From assembly GCF_000308475.2 (NCBI RefSeq), contig NZ_BAFT02000067.1, forward strand, positions 33,829-97,828: a stretch of DNA of 64,000 nucleotides. The letters are read 5' to 3'. Below the pieces are notes generated by a model. It was not told the DNA's origin. It made no database searches and saw only the letters and a program-made list of their open reading frames with translations. The DNA is from Nocardia brasiliensis NBRC 14402. Its GTDB lineage: Bacteria > Actinomycetota > Actinomycetes > Mycobacteriales > Mycobacteriaceae. Each line of letters starts with the position of its first letter. Position 1 is the first letter of the stretch. A program made the translations under genes and the position numbers. Below are positions 24,912-33,182 of the stretch, piece after piece.

Positions 24912-26963
24912 GTGTCACAGTCGGATTCAGGTTTTCCCAGACGCCGTTTCCTCGGCGGTACGTTGGGCGTCGCCGCGTTGGCCGGCGGTTTGCAGGCATT
25001 TCCACCCGGAATGCTGGAGGCTATGGCCGCACCGAACCGGAAGGGCACCATCGGCGACGTCGAGCACGTCGTGATCCTGATGCAGGAGAACCGTTCGTTC
25101 GATCATTATTTCGGCACGATGCGCGGTGTGCGCGGCCTCGGTGACGCCTCGGTCGTGGCCGGGCCGGACGGGCGCGACATCTATCACCAGCCCGATGCGG
25201 GCCGCACCGACGGTGGCTACCTGTTGCCGTTCCATGTGGACACCAAGGTGGTCGACGGTCAAGACCTGGGCGATCTGCCGCACGGCTGGGACGATCAGCA
25301 TCGGGCGGTGCGCGGTGGGTGGAGCGACGGCTGGATCGCGGCGAAGGGGGAGATGGCGATGAGCTACTTCACCGCCGAGGACATCCCGTTCCATCGCGCG
25401 CTCGCCGACGCCTACACGATCTGCGACCACTACTATTGTTCGGTGCTCGGGCCGACCACGCCCAATCGGCTCTACCACTGGACCGGCACCATCGATCCGG
25501 CCGGACAGAACGGCGGACCCGCGATCAGCAATCCCGCCGACTACCGTCCCGTCTACCGCTGGACGACCTATCCGGAACGCCTGCTGGACAAGGGCATCAG
25601 CTGGAAGGTCTACGCCAACGACGAGGTGGGCGACGATTCCGGCCACCCGTTCGTCGGCGACTACGGCGACAACCCGCTGTGGCTGTTCGACGCTTACCAC
25701 GATCCGAACAAGGCCGAACTCGCTTCGCGGGCAAAGGTATTCGGCGCTCAGAACTGGAAGCCGGACTCCGGTCAGGGCAAGAACGTCGAGCATGTGCTCG
25801 CCGACTTCCTGGCCGACTGTAAGGCTAACAGGCTCCCGCAGGTGTCCTGGGTGGTCGCACCTTACGGCTACTCCGAGCATCCGGCGGCGCGTCCGGTCGA
25901 CGGCGCCGCGTACACCTCGGCGGTGTTGAAAGCGTTGTGGGCCAACCAGACGCTGTGGAACTCGACCGCCGTGCTGATCAACTTCGACGAGAACGACGGC
26001 TTCTTCGACCATGTGCCGCCGCCGATGGCGCCGCCGAACACCCCGGGCGAATACGTCAACGGAGCGCCCATCGGCCTCGGCCCGCGGGTGCCGATGCTGG
26101 TCATCTCGCCGTGGAGCCGCGGCGGCTGGGTGAATTCGCAGGTGTACGACCACACCTCGGTGATTCGGTTTCTGGAGAAGTGGACCGGGGTGAACGAACC
26201 GAACATCTCGGCCTGGCGGCGTTCGATCTGCGGCGATCTCACCGGGTGTTTCGATTTCGGCAAGACCGACACGACCATCCCGATGCTGCCCGACGCCACC
26301 GCGTTGCGCGCGCAGGCCGATGCCACCCAGCGCACGCTGCCCGCTCCCGCACCGCCACCGGCCGGCGGTCAGCGCCCACCGGCTCAGGAATCCGGCACCC
26401 GTCCGGCCCGCCCGCTGCCGTACGCGCCCGCGGTCAACGGCACCCTCACCCCCGAGGGCGCGCTCGTCACCGCGTTCCGTAACACCGGCACCGCGGATCT
26501 GCAGCTGGCTGCCTATCGGGCCGACGGCCGCACCGACGGTCCGTGGCGTTACGACGTGAAAGCGGGGACGACGGTCACCGACACCTGGAACGTCCCGGCC
26601 TATCCCGACAAAAAATACGGCGTCGCGGTGCACGGACCCAACCGGTTCCTCTGGCGGCTGGCCGGTACCTCGACCTCCCCGCTGGAGGTGAGCGCCGCTT
26701 ACACTCCCGACTACAAGTTGCAGCTATCGATGACGAACAAGGGAAATACGACGGCGACCGTCACCGTGCAGGCGAACGGCTACCGCACCGACGGTCCGTG
26801 GACCTACCAGCTCGCGCCGGGGAAAACCACCGTAGACACCTGGAACGCGCTGACCTACGGCAAGGGCTGGTACGACCTGTCGCTGACCGTGGACATCGAT
26901 CCGGTCTATCAGCGCCACTTCCGCGGGCACATCGAGAACGGACAGCCGAGCGTGACCGGCTGA
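24912..26963 (+). CDS. Tat-exported phosphocholine-type phospholipase C
   Basis: This is an extracellular phosphatidylcholine-cleaving enzyme of 683 residues. The twin-arginine signal PRRRFLGGTLGVAALAGG is followed by the alkaline-phosphatase-superfamily core typical of PlcH/PlcA-D: HVVILMQENRSFDHYFGTMRGVRG, DHYYCSVLGPTTPNRLYHWTG, INFDENDGFFDHVPPP and ISPWSRGGWVNSQVYDHTSVIRF. Two repeated C-terminal beta domains (VTAFRNTGTADLQLAAYRADG and LQLSMTNKGNTTATVTVQANG) match the duplicated DUF756 domains. GTG 24912 is chosen over TTG 24894 because GAGAGGAA precedes it. In pathogenic mycolata such enzymes are virulence and phosphate-scavenging factors. Confidence 0.96.
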   Translation: MSQSDSGFPRRRFLGGTLGVAALAGGLQAFPPGMLEAMAAPNRKGTIGDVEHVVILMQENRSFDHYFGTMRGVRGLGDASVVAGPDGRDIYHQPDAGRTDGGYLLPFHVDTKVVDGQDLGDLPHGWDDQHRAVRGGWSDGWIAAKGEMAMSYFTAEDIPFHRALADAYTICDHYYCSVLGPTTPNRLYHWTGTIDPAGQNGGPAISNPADYRPVYRWTTYPERLLDKGISWKVYANDEVGDDSGHPFVGDYGDNPLWLFDAYHDPNKAELASRAKVFGAQNWKPDSGQGKNVEHVLADFLADCKANRLPQVSWVVAPYGYSEHPAARPVDGAAYTSAVLKALWANQTLWNSTAVLINFDENDGFFDHVPPPMAPPNTPGEYVNGAPIGLGPRVPMLVISPWSRGGWVNSQVYDHTSVIRFLEKWTGVNEPNISAWRRSICGDLTGCFDFGKTDTTIPMLPDATALRAQADATQRTLPAPAPPPAGGQRPPAQESGTRPARPLPYAPAVNGTLTPEGALVTAFRNTGTADLQLAAYRADGRTDGPWRYDVKAGTTVTDTWNVPAYPDKKYGVAVHGPNRFLWRLAGTSTSPLEVSAAYTPDYKLQLSMTNKGNTTATVTVQANGYRTDGPWTYQLAPGKTTVDTWNALTYGKGWYDLSLTVDIDPVYQRHFRGHIENGQPSVTG

Positions 26964-27075
26964 CCCGAGTCCGCGCGGTCTCGTACTGTGGGTCTTGGAC
27001 TGCCCACTCGCCGTGGTCCCGAGCCGCGCCGGTCGCCCGCGCGGCTCGGCTGCGGCCGATCCGAGCGTGAGGACC

Positions 27076-27582
27076 ATGTCGGACAATGCCACAGCAGATC
27101 GAAGCGCGTTCGATGCGGTGATCGCGGCCGCGGACTATCCGGTGTTCGTCGTCACCACGCACGCGGGTGGACGCAATGCCGGGTGTCTGGTCGGCTTCAC
27201 CTCGCAGGTGAGCATCGATCCGCCGCGTTTCCTCGTCGGTATCTCGAAGACGAACTTCACCTACGGCGTCGCGGCGCAGGCCGAGCAGCTCGCCGTGCAT
27301 CTGCTCAGCCGGGAACAGTCCTCGCTGGCCGCGCTCTTCGGCGCGGAGACCGGTGACGACATCAACAAGTTCGCGCACTGCAAGTGGCAGCCGGGGCCGG
27401 CCGATGTCCCGATCCTGGACGCGGCCGCGGGCTGGTTCACCGGCCGCATCCTGGCCCGGCACGACCTAGGCGATCATGTCGGCATGGTCGTCGAGCCGAC
27501 CGCGGCCGCCGCGCCGCCCACCGGGAAGGAAGCGTTACGCTACCGTGCCGTCGCGGATCTGAAGCCCGGGCACGTGGCCTGA
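27076..27582 (+). CDS. Flavin reductase-like FMN-binding protein
   Basis: This is a split-barrel FMN-binding protein of 168 residues (AADYPVFVVTTHAGGRNAGCLVGFTSQVSIDPPRFLVGISKTNFT, later GDHVGMVVEPTAAAA). Such proteins supply reduced flavin to monooxygenases or reduce small substrates. The ATG at 27076 has GAGGA only two bases before it, so an upstream start near GTG 27067 is also possible. Its stop codon is inside a perfect palindrome shared with the convergent sigF. Confidence 0.88.
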   Translation: MSDNATADRSAFDAVIAAADYPVFVVTTHAGGRNAGCLVGFTSQVSIDPPRFLVGISKTNFTYGVAAQAEQLAVHLLSREQSSLAALFGAETGDDINKFAHCKWQPGPADVPILDAAAGWFTGRILARHDLGDHVGMVVEPTAAAAPPTGKEALRYRAVADLKPGHVA

Positions 27583-27598
27583 TCGAATCAGGCCACGT
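27572..27598. terminator. Palindrome covering both stop codons of convergent genes
   Basis: ACGTGGCCTGAT-CGA-ATCAGGCCACGT: perfect 12-base arms with a three-base loop. It contains the flavin reductase TGA and, on the other strand, the sigF TGA. It probably ends both transcripts. Confidence 0.75.
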
Positions 27599-28427
27599 CC
27601 ACCGATCGCTCCGGTTCGAGCGCCTGCTCGCGGAGAGTATCGAGGGTCTTGGACAGAATGCGCGACACCTGCATCTGCGAGACACCGAGCCGCTCGGCGA
27701 TCTGCGCCTGGGTGAGCGACTCGAAGAAGCGCATAATCAGCACCCGGCGCTCCCGCTCGGGTAGCGCGGCGATCAGCGGCCGTACCGTCATCGACTCCTC
27801 CAGCAGCCGGTAACACGGTTCGTCGGCGCCGAGCCCGGCGGCGGCGGGCAGCGGCGCGTTCTCGCTGTCCTCGCGCACCACGGCATCCAGCGACCGGGTC
27901 TGATAGCCGTTGCTCGCGATCAACGCCTGGGTGACCGTGCCGACGTCGAGGGACAACTCGGCCGCGATCTCGCGCGCCGTCGGCACCCGGCCGAGCCGGT
28001 TCGACAGCAGTTCGGTAGCCGGACCGATCTGCTGCTGAATCTCCTTGAGCCGACGGGGAACTCGCACCGCCCAGGTGTTGTCCCGGAAGTGCCTGCGCAC
28101 CTCGCCCATGATCGTCGGCACCGCGAAGGAGAGGAACGAACTGCCGCGCGTGACATCGAAACGGTCCACCGCGAGCACCAAACCCACCCGGGCGATCTGG
28201 TGCAGATCATCGAAACTCTCGCCGCGCCCGGCGAACTTGCGGGCGATGTGCTCGGCCAGCGGCAGGCACCGCTGCATGACTTCTTCGCGTAGTTCGCTGC
28301 GGTGCGGGTCGTCGACGTCGAGCGCGGTCAGCTTCTCGAACCAGGGCTCGATGTTGTCGTAACTGTCGCCGCGGGAGTGTGTGCGCCGTGCGCGGCCGGC
28401 CTCGTCCTGCGTGAACTCACGTTGCAT
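27588..28427 (-). CDS. sigF: RNA polymerase sigma factor SigF (SigB/SigF/SigG type)
   Basis: This alternative sigma factor of 279 residues is for general stress and stationary-phase genes. Region 2 is seen in EHIARKFAGRGESFDDLHQIARVGLVLAVDRFDVTRGSSFLSFAVPTIMGEVRRHFRDNTWAVRVPRRLKE, region 3 in RLGRVPTAREIAAELSL, and region 4 in LPERERRVLIMRFFESLTQAQIAERLGVSQMQVSRILSKTL. ATG 28427 has GAGGAA before it and lies inside the end of the anti-sigma gene, so the two are translationally coupled. A SigF-type promoter upstream of the anti-sigma gene suggests autoregulation. Confidence 0.95.
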   Translation of the reverse strand: MQREFTQDEAGRARRTHSRGDSYDNIEPWFEKLTALDVDDPHRSELREEVMQRCLPLAEHIARKFAGRGESFDDLHQIARVGLVLAVDRFDVTRGSSFLSFAVPTIMGEVRRHFRDNTWAVRVPRRLKEIQQQIGPATELLSNRLGRVPTAREIAAELSLDVGTVTQALIASNGYQTRSLDAVVREDSENAPLPAAAGLGADEPCYRLLEESMTVRPLIAALPERERRVLIMRFFESLTQAQIAERLGVSQMQVSRILSKTLDTLREQALEPERSVDVA

Positions 28428-28863
28428 CGGATATTCCTCGCTCCCAACTGAATTCGATGACGGTCGGATACCCTCCGGCGACCGGGTCAAAAGAGTCACG
28501 GGTCGATTCGGCCGAATCGGTGAGCAACTGCACCAGTTGCCAGCTCAACGGGTCGCGCCGGTCCTCGGCGTCGCGCGTCGCCGTCGCGGCGATCCGCGCA
28601 CTGAATCTGCGTCTGGTGTAATCGAACTCACAGCGCAGCGTGCTGCCCGGTAGCGCCTCCAGCATCATCGCGGTCGCCGCTTCGCTGACCACCAGCCGGA
28701 CATCGGGAATCGCGTCCAGAGTGATGTCGGCCATCATGCACACGGTGTCCGTGAGGGCGCGCAACATCCCCAATTCGCGCAGTTCAGCCGCCAATTCGAG
28801 CGAAACCCGGTGCGCGAGCACCGAGGTCTGCCACGGTGTCGAAGCCTCGGAAACCACCTTCAT
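28417..28863 (-). CDS. rsbW: Anti-sigma factor of the RsbW/UsfX type
   Basis: This is a GHKL-ATPase-like protein of 148 residues that should hold SigF inactive. Visible parts are ITLDAIPDVRLVVSEAATAMMLEALPGSTLRCEF (N-box region, without the usual Asn, as in mycobacterial UsfX) and a C-terminal SWQLVQLLTDSAEST. ATG 28863 is chosen because GGGAGG lies 10-15 bases before it and because ATG 28899 falls in the -10 of the promoter. Its stop overlaps the sigF start by 11 bases. Confidence 0.88.
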   Translation of the reverse strand: MKVVSEASTPWQTSVLAHRVSLELAAELRELGMLRALTDTVCMMADITLDAIPDVRLVVSEAATAMMLEALPGSTLRCEFDYTRRRFSARIAATATRDAEDRRDPLSWQLVQLLTDSAESTRDSFDPVAGGYPTVIEFSWERGISDAT

Positions 28864-28897
28864 CTGTGCACCGCCTCCCATCGCGTCACTGATGGCC

Positions 28898-28922
28898 ATA
28901 CCCGCGCCACAGCAACCCAACC
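28898..28922 (-). promoter_or_regulatory. SigF-type promoter of the rsbW-sigF operon
   Basis: On the minus strand GGTT (28922-28919), 15 bases, then GGGTAT (28903-28898). The known mycobacterial SigF consensus is GTTT-N15/17-GGGTAT, so the -10 is perfect and the -35 has one mismatch. It stands 35 bases before the rsbW start. Confidence 0.75.
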
Positions 28923-28942
28923 GGCAAGATCGGTGAACGGTG

Positions 28943-29848
28943 TCAGGCCTCCGGGCGCCTGCTGGTGTCGCCGCTGCGGCTGACCTCGTAGCCCAGCAGA
29001 CGTTCCGCTTCCTCGATTCCGCCCTGCAAGTCGCCGACCGCGTTCATCTTCGACAGGTCCAAACCGATGGTCACCAGGGTGAGCGCGATCTCGGAGGACA
29101 GGCCGGTGATGATCACGTTCGCGCCCATCAGGCCGGACGCGTCCACGGTCTGCACCAGGTGGTTGGCCACGGTGGAGTCGATCTGCGGGACACCGGTGAT
29201 GTCGATGACGACGACCTTGGCGCGGTTCGAGCGAATCGCGCGCAGTAGCTGTTCGGTGAGCTGGCGGGCGCGCTGGCTGTCCAGCACGCCGATGATCGGC
29301 AGGATGAGCAGCTGTTCACGCACCTGCAGCACAGGGGTGGACAGCTCGCGGATCGCCTCCTGCTGCTGGCGGATGATGCGTTCGCGTTCTTCGACGAAGG
29401 ACACGCCCACGGTGTTGGCGATGCGGTTGGCGGCCGGTTCGTAGGCGTCGAGCACGGCGTTGAGCAGTTGGAAGTCGGTCTGGTACTTCTCGAACAGCGA
29501 GCGGGCCAGCACGTCGCGCAGCAGCAGCACGATGCCCAGGACCTCGTCGGTTTCGACGCCTCGCGGAATGATGCGCTCGGACAGATCGCGGGCATAGTCC
29601 TGCAGGGCCTCGACCGAGCCGGTTTCGAGGACGGCGACGTAGTTGTCGTAGACGGAGGTCGCCTCGGAAAACATCTCGTCCGGCGTCATCGCGGTGAGCA
29701 GCTGTGCGTCGGTGATCCGGCGCGCCCATTCCTCACGCAGCACGGTGCGGTTCTGTCGCAGATGTTCGACCAGCTCGGAGAGCAGGCCTTCGCTGACACC
29801 GTTGGAGTTGCTGTCGGCAGCCAACGTACCAATCGACACTTCGGACAA
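28943..29848 (-). CDS. RsbR-like STAS-domain stress regulator
   Basis: This protein of 301 residues combines an N-terminal helical sensor (LVEHLRQNRTVLREEWARRI, EATSVYDNYVAVLETGS) with a C-terminal STAS domain (PIIGVLDSQRARQLTEQLLRAIRSNRAKVVVIDITGVPQIDSTVANHLVQTV). This is the RsbR co-antagonist layout of stressosome or anti-anti-sigma systems. At the conserved phosphorylation site the protein has DITGVPQIDS, with Thr followed later by Ser. TTG 29848 has GGAGG upstream; GTG 29839 is an alternative. It precedes rsbW-sigF on the same strand. Confidence 0.87.
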   Translation of the reverse strand: MSEVSIGTLAADSNSNGVSEGLLSELVEHLRQNRTVLREEWARRITDAQLLTAMTPDEMFSEATSVYDNYVAVLETGSVEALQDYARDLSERIIPRGVETDEVLGIVLLLRDVLARSLFEKYQTDFQLLNAVLDAYEPAANRIANTVGVSFVEERERIIRQQQEAIRELSTPVLQVREQLLILPIIGVLDSQRARQLTEQLLRAIRSNRAKVVVIDITGVPQIDSTVANHLVQTVDASGLMGANVIITGLSSEIALTLVTIGLDLSKMNAVGDLQGGIEEAERLLGYEVSRSGDTSRRPEA

Positions 29849-30037
29849 TGCCGCCTCCGGTCCGTCCCCACGCGAGTCGACCCACGTGCTCGAAGAAGCG
29901 GTGGCCAGCACGCTCGTTGGACTGTTCCACCGACCGCAGAATCGTATACCCATCCGGGGTCTCGGCCAGGAACTTCGACACGTTTCCGGACTGCCACCCT
30001 GGACGCGGTACATACGCCGTGGAACCGCCGAGAAGCG

Positions 30038-30796
30038 CTACTCGGCTATCTGCCGCTCTGCTGCCGTGCCGTGCCCGGCCTGGTGGTTCCGTTCGGGCGG
30101 ACGGGGCGAGGCGGTGTCGCTGTGCAACAGGCCGTCCACCTCGGCGTCGGTGAGCGCGTCGAAGCGCTGGTAGGACTGGCCGACCGGACGGACCTGCGCG
30201 GGCGTTTCCAGGCACACGACCTTGTCGGCGTAGTAGGACAGGGTGCGCGCGATCCGGTGGGGTGCGACCGGCACTGCGAGCACGACGCGTACCGCGCCGC
30301 GCCGATACGCCGCCTGACAGGCGGTGCGCGCGGTGATGCCGGTCCGGACACCGTCATCGACCACCAGCGCGGTGCGGCCGTGGACCTCGGCCTGCCTGCG
30401 GTACTCGCGCAACCGCTGACACAGCCGGTGCAGCCGGTCGCGGCCGTGCCGCTGGGCGGCGCTGATCTCCGCGGTGGTCAACATGGCGCTGCGCACGACG
30501 ACGTCATCGATGAGTTGCGTGTCGTTCTCGGCGACCGCACCGAAGCTGAGATCGGGCCGGTAGGGGACCCGTAGTTTGTTGACGACGACCGTGTCCAGCG
30601 GAAGCCGCAGCGACACCGCGATCTCGTACGCGACGGCCAGCCCACCGCGTGGAACGCCGAGCGTGACGACGTCGGGACCGCGGAATGCTTGCAACTGATA
30701 GGCGAGGCGCCGGCCCGCGTCGCGCCGGTCGAGAAACAGTGAGCGCTGGTATGTCCGGCGGCCACTGTGGTCACCGGGTCTGGCTGCGCCGTCCAT
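30038..30796 (-). CDS. Phosphoribosyltransferase-family protein
   Basis: This is a type I PRTase-fold protein of 252 residues. The PRPP loop is ALVVDDGVRTGITARTA; other family parts are DVVTLGVPRGGLAVAYEIAVSLRLPLDTVVVNKLRVPY and SFGAVAENDTQLID. Such proteins are often encoded in actinobacterial stress or dormancy loci, and the nucleobase substrate is unknown. ATG 30796 (MDGAARPGDHSG) is taken as start. It sits between the RsbR-like and GAF-ANTAR genes, on the same strand, suggesting membership of the stress module. Confidence 0.85.
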   Translation of the reverse strand: MDGAARPGDHSGRRTYQRSLFLDRRDAGRRLAYQLQAFRGPDVVTLGVPRGGLAVAYEIAVSLRLPLDTVVVNKLRVPYRPDLSFGAVAENDTQLIDDVVVRSAMLTTAEISAAQRHGRDRLHRLCQRLREYRRQAEVHGRTALVVDDGVRTGITARTACQAAYRRGAVRVVLAVPVAPHRIARTLSYYADKVVCLETPAQVRPVGQSYQRFDALTDAEVDGLLHSDTASPRPPERNHQAGHGTAAERQIAE

Positions 30797-30945
30797 CCTT
30801 CCCCCGTGCATCGAGTCGGTCGGTTCCGGAGCCGCACTACGGGACTCGGATGAACGAGGCCAATTGTACTCGGCGGCAGTGCGTCCGGCGTGGGTTCGAT
30901 GCGCCCATCGGCATTACTACGAAATGTGCTGGGGCAGTGCCGCGA

Positions 30946-31698
30946 TCAGCGACAGTCCCGTCGTAGCCGTGGCTGTGGTTCGGTGAAATGCACTGGGGCG
31001 GGCGCATGCCCGGTGATCGCCTCGATGATCTCGGCCGCCAGATCCGCGACGCGGACGTTACGTCGCTGGGATCGGTCGCGCAGCACCGCGAAGGCCACGT
31101 CGCGGGTGCACCGCCGCTGCGCCATGACGATGCCGAGCGCCTGGTCGATGGTGGATCGAGAGGCGAGCGTCTCGCGTAGCTGGGCGGTCAGGGCGCTCTG
31201 CCGGGCGGCATCGATGCCCGCAGCGAGCAGTGTCCCGATGTGCTCGGCGGTCAGCGCCGCGTCCTGCCGCAGCCGTTCGGTAAAGGTGTGCGGCCGGTTC
31301 GAATAGAGCGACAGGGCGCCGAGCGCCTCGCCCGCTGCCGAAACAGGTTGGACGTGAACTGATTTCACGCCATGCGCCAGCAGCCTGCCGGGGTAGTCGC
31401 CCCAGCGGCGCTCCCGTGTCACATCAGGGATGGAAATCTGCTGTGCCGTGTCGATCGCCTGGGCGCTCGGGTCCTGCCCCGTGCTGAGCCGAGATTCCTC
31501 GAGCAGCATCGGGGTGGCATCGGCGGAACCGCCGACGAGGGGGCCCTGGGCTCGGGCAAGCGTGAAACCGACCATGAGGGAGTGCGGCAGCATTCGGGCG
31601 ACGATATCGGCGACGGCGCACAGAGATTCGGTGACATCGCCGCGAGTCAACAGCAGCGTGGTCAGGTCCGACAGGCCGATTGCGAGCTCGTCAGCCAT
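30946..31698 (-). CDS. GAF and ANTAR domain protein
   Basis: This is a probable RNA-binding antitermination regulator of 250 residues. An N-terminal GAF sensor spans ESLCAVADIVARMLPHSLMVGFTLARAQGP to GEALGALSLYSNRPHTFTERLRQDAALTAEHIG. The ANTAR three-helix domain follows: LRETLASRSTIDQALGIVMAQRRCTRDVAFAVLRDRSQRRNVRVADLAAEII. ANTAR proteins bind paired hairpins in nascent RNA to prevent termination. ATG 31698 gives a normal N-terminus MADELAIGLSDLTTLLLT. Confidence 0.92.
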   Translation of the reverse strand: MADELAIGLSDLTTLLLTRGDVTESLCAVADIVARMLPHSLMVGFTLARAQGPLVGGSADATPMLLEESRLSTGQDPSAQAIDTAQQISIPDVTRERRWGDYPGRLLAHGVKSVHVQPVSAAGEALGALSLYSNRPHTFTERLRQDAALTAEHIGTLLAAGIDAARQSALTAQLRETLASRSTIDQALGIVMAQRRCTRDVAFAVLRDRSQRRNVRVADLAAEIIEAITGHAPAPVHFTEPQPRLRRDCR

Positions 31699-32015
31699 GA
31701 AATCTCTTGACGGTCGACAAAATCCGCGCGCTGCTCGCACCGCAGCCCGGCGTGGTAGATCTCCGATCGCGCCCACACGGGACCAGCGTACGTCGCTGGA
31801 TCGGCGGCGGAGTCAATTGCCGCTGACAGCGCCCGTTCCCCACACGGCGACCGCCGTGTCCTGCGTCCGGTGAGCTGCGAGGTTCCCGCAGGTCACCGCG
31901 CTCGCGTCGGCGAGGTATCGCCGGAGTGCCCACGGATACGTGGGGATCTCTACGGCAGAGCCCCAGCTCAACGGCATGGGTCACCAGATCGCAGACACAA
32001 GTGTCGAGCCCGGGT

Positions 32016-32040
32016 GTTTGCGTCGGCGCAGAGCGGTTAT
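32016..32040 (+). promoter_or_regulatory. SigF-type promoter upstream of csbD
   Basis: GTTT (32016-32019), 15 bases, GGTTAT (32035-32040), one mismatch from the SigF consensus GGGTAT. It lies 59 bases before the csbD start. CsbD-family genes are classic stress-sigma targets. The remainder of 31699-32015 shows no gene. Confidence 0.65.
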
Positions 32041-32099
32041 CCGCCAAACGTCCGGCCGAAAACAGCGGGTCGGTCCAGCCCGACGAAAGGGGTTAGACA

Positions 32100-32273
32100 G
32101 TGAGCACAGCTGACAAGGCCAAGAACAAGGCTGAAGACCTCGCCGGTCAGGCGAAGGAAAAGTTCGGCCAGGCCACCGATGACCGGGATCTCGAGAACGA
32201 GGGCAAGGGCGATCAGCTCAAGTCCAACTTGAAGGACGCGGGCGAGAAGGTCAAGGACGCCTTCCGCAACTGA
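32100..32273 (+). CDS. csbD: CsbD-family stress protein
   Basis: This is a 57-residue highly charged protein starting from GTG 32100: STADKAKNKAEDLAGQAKEK, then TDDRDLENEGKGDQLKSNLK, then DAGEKVKDAF. This is the CsbD repeat pattern of general-stress proteins. GAAAGGGG precedes the start. The gene has a SigF-type promoter and a downstream terminator, so it is a self-contained transcription unit beside the sigF module. Confidence 0.92.
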   Translation: MSTADKAKNKAEDLAGQAKEKFGQATDDRDLENEGKGDQLKSNLKDAGEKVKDAFRN

Positions 32274-32286
32274 CCGCGCACAGCTA

Positions 32287-32325
32287 CCGAGCGGGCGAGC
32301 GCCGTACCGGACGCCGCCCGCTCGG
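32287..32325 (+). terminator. Terminator after csbD
   Basis: An 11-base stem CCGAGCGGGCG/CGCCCGCTCGG (32287-32297 and 32315-32325) is followed by TGTTTCG. Confidence 0.8.
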
Positions 32326-32422
32326 CGTGTTTCGCTGAGCGGACCGAACCGCTCCGATCCTGGCGAGCCGGGGGATAGGGTGCTGTCCTCATAGCGGGAG
32401 CGCTGGCTTCGAAGGGATCGGG

Positions 32423-33106
32423 ATGATCGCGGCACGGATGATGGCTGTGGTGGCGACGGTGTTCGTCGCGGCGGGAATGGTCGGGGGAGCGGGACCCGCG
32501 ACGGCCGGGCCCGCGGCCTGCGCGGCGGGAAATCCGTTGCAGCCCACTGCGGAACTGTTCGCGACCGACAACACCGCGACGATCACCGATCCGCAGGATC
32601 CCCGGCTGCAGCAGCGGCTCGACGGCTTCGAGCTGGTGGTGGATGGGATCGCGGTGCAGCACATCGGATTACCGGTCGGGTCGACTTTGGTCAGCGGTGT
32701 GTTCTGGTCCGACGAGCGGCAGCAGGCGACCTATGAGCGGTCCCGCGAATTCCACTTGGCCTGCGTCGGTGCGGCGGATCTGCGGCGGATCGCCGAGCAG
32801 GTGCGCACCCGATTCCAGCAGGAGTCGGTGCTGACTTTCCAACGGCTGGCACCGAATTCGCCGGACATCGACGCGTTGACGGTCGCGATTCCCGGTATCG
32901 ATGTGCGGCGATTCCACGACGGGCTGGTCGCCGATCCGGTGGCGAGGCAGCGGCTCGTCGGCGGCTCGGTCACTGAGGCGAACACGCTCATCCTGGTGGT
33001 GGACGTCGCGGATCTGGAGCTGGCGCAGCGCTTCGTGGCCGGGATCGGCGGGGATTGGGACGCCGCGAGCGTGCAGTACGGCGATCGCGAATTCGTCAGC
33101 GCCTGA
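32423..33106 (+). CDS. Secreted protein of unknown function
   Basis: This 227-residue protein has a signal peptide (AARMMAVVATVFVAAGMVGGAGPATA). The mature part includes ELFATDNTATITDPQDPRLQQRL and ILVVDVADLELAQRFVAGIGG and has two Cys residues. I do not recognise the family. Homologues probably exist in related mycolata since the coding pattern is strong. It appears monocistronic. Confidence 0.75.
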   Translation: MIAARMMAVVATVFVAAGMVGGAGPATAGPAACAAGNPLQPTAELFATDNTATITDPQDPRLQQRLDGFELVVDGIAVQHIGLPVGSTLVSGVFWSDERQQATYERSREFHLACVGAADLRRIAEQVRTRFQQESVLTFQRLAPNSPDIDALTVAIPGIDVRRFHDGLVADPVARQRLVGGSVTEANTLILVVDVADLELAQRFVAGIGGDWDAASVQYGDREFVSA

Positions 33107-33182
33107 ACAGGGTTCGCTGCTCTGGGTGCGATTCCTCGCGCCGGAGTTCGTCTTCCGGGGCTGAACGCGTCTACGTGCCGGT

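Noticed and set aside
24927..26633. 568-codon open frame on the minus strand
   Set aside because: It lies opposite phospholipase C; high-GC coding bias keeps this strand open.
29733..30215. Minus-strand frame overlapping the RsbR-like start and the PRTase end
   Set aside because: It contains a few protein-like words (ETPDGYTILRSVEQSN), but overlaps two better genes and lacks a start site.
31691..32047. Minus-strand frame upstream of the GAF-ANTAR gene
   Set aside because: Overlaps the 5' end of that gene and the csbD promoter and shows no domain.
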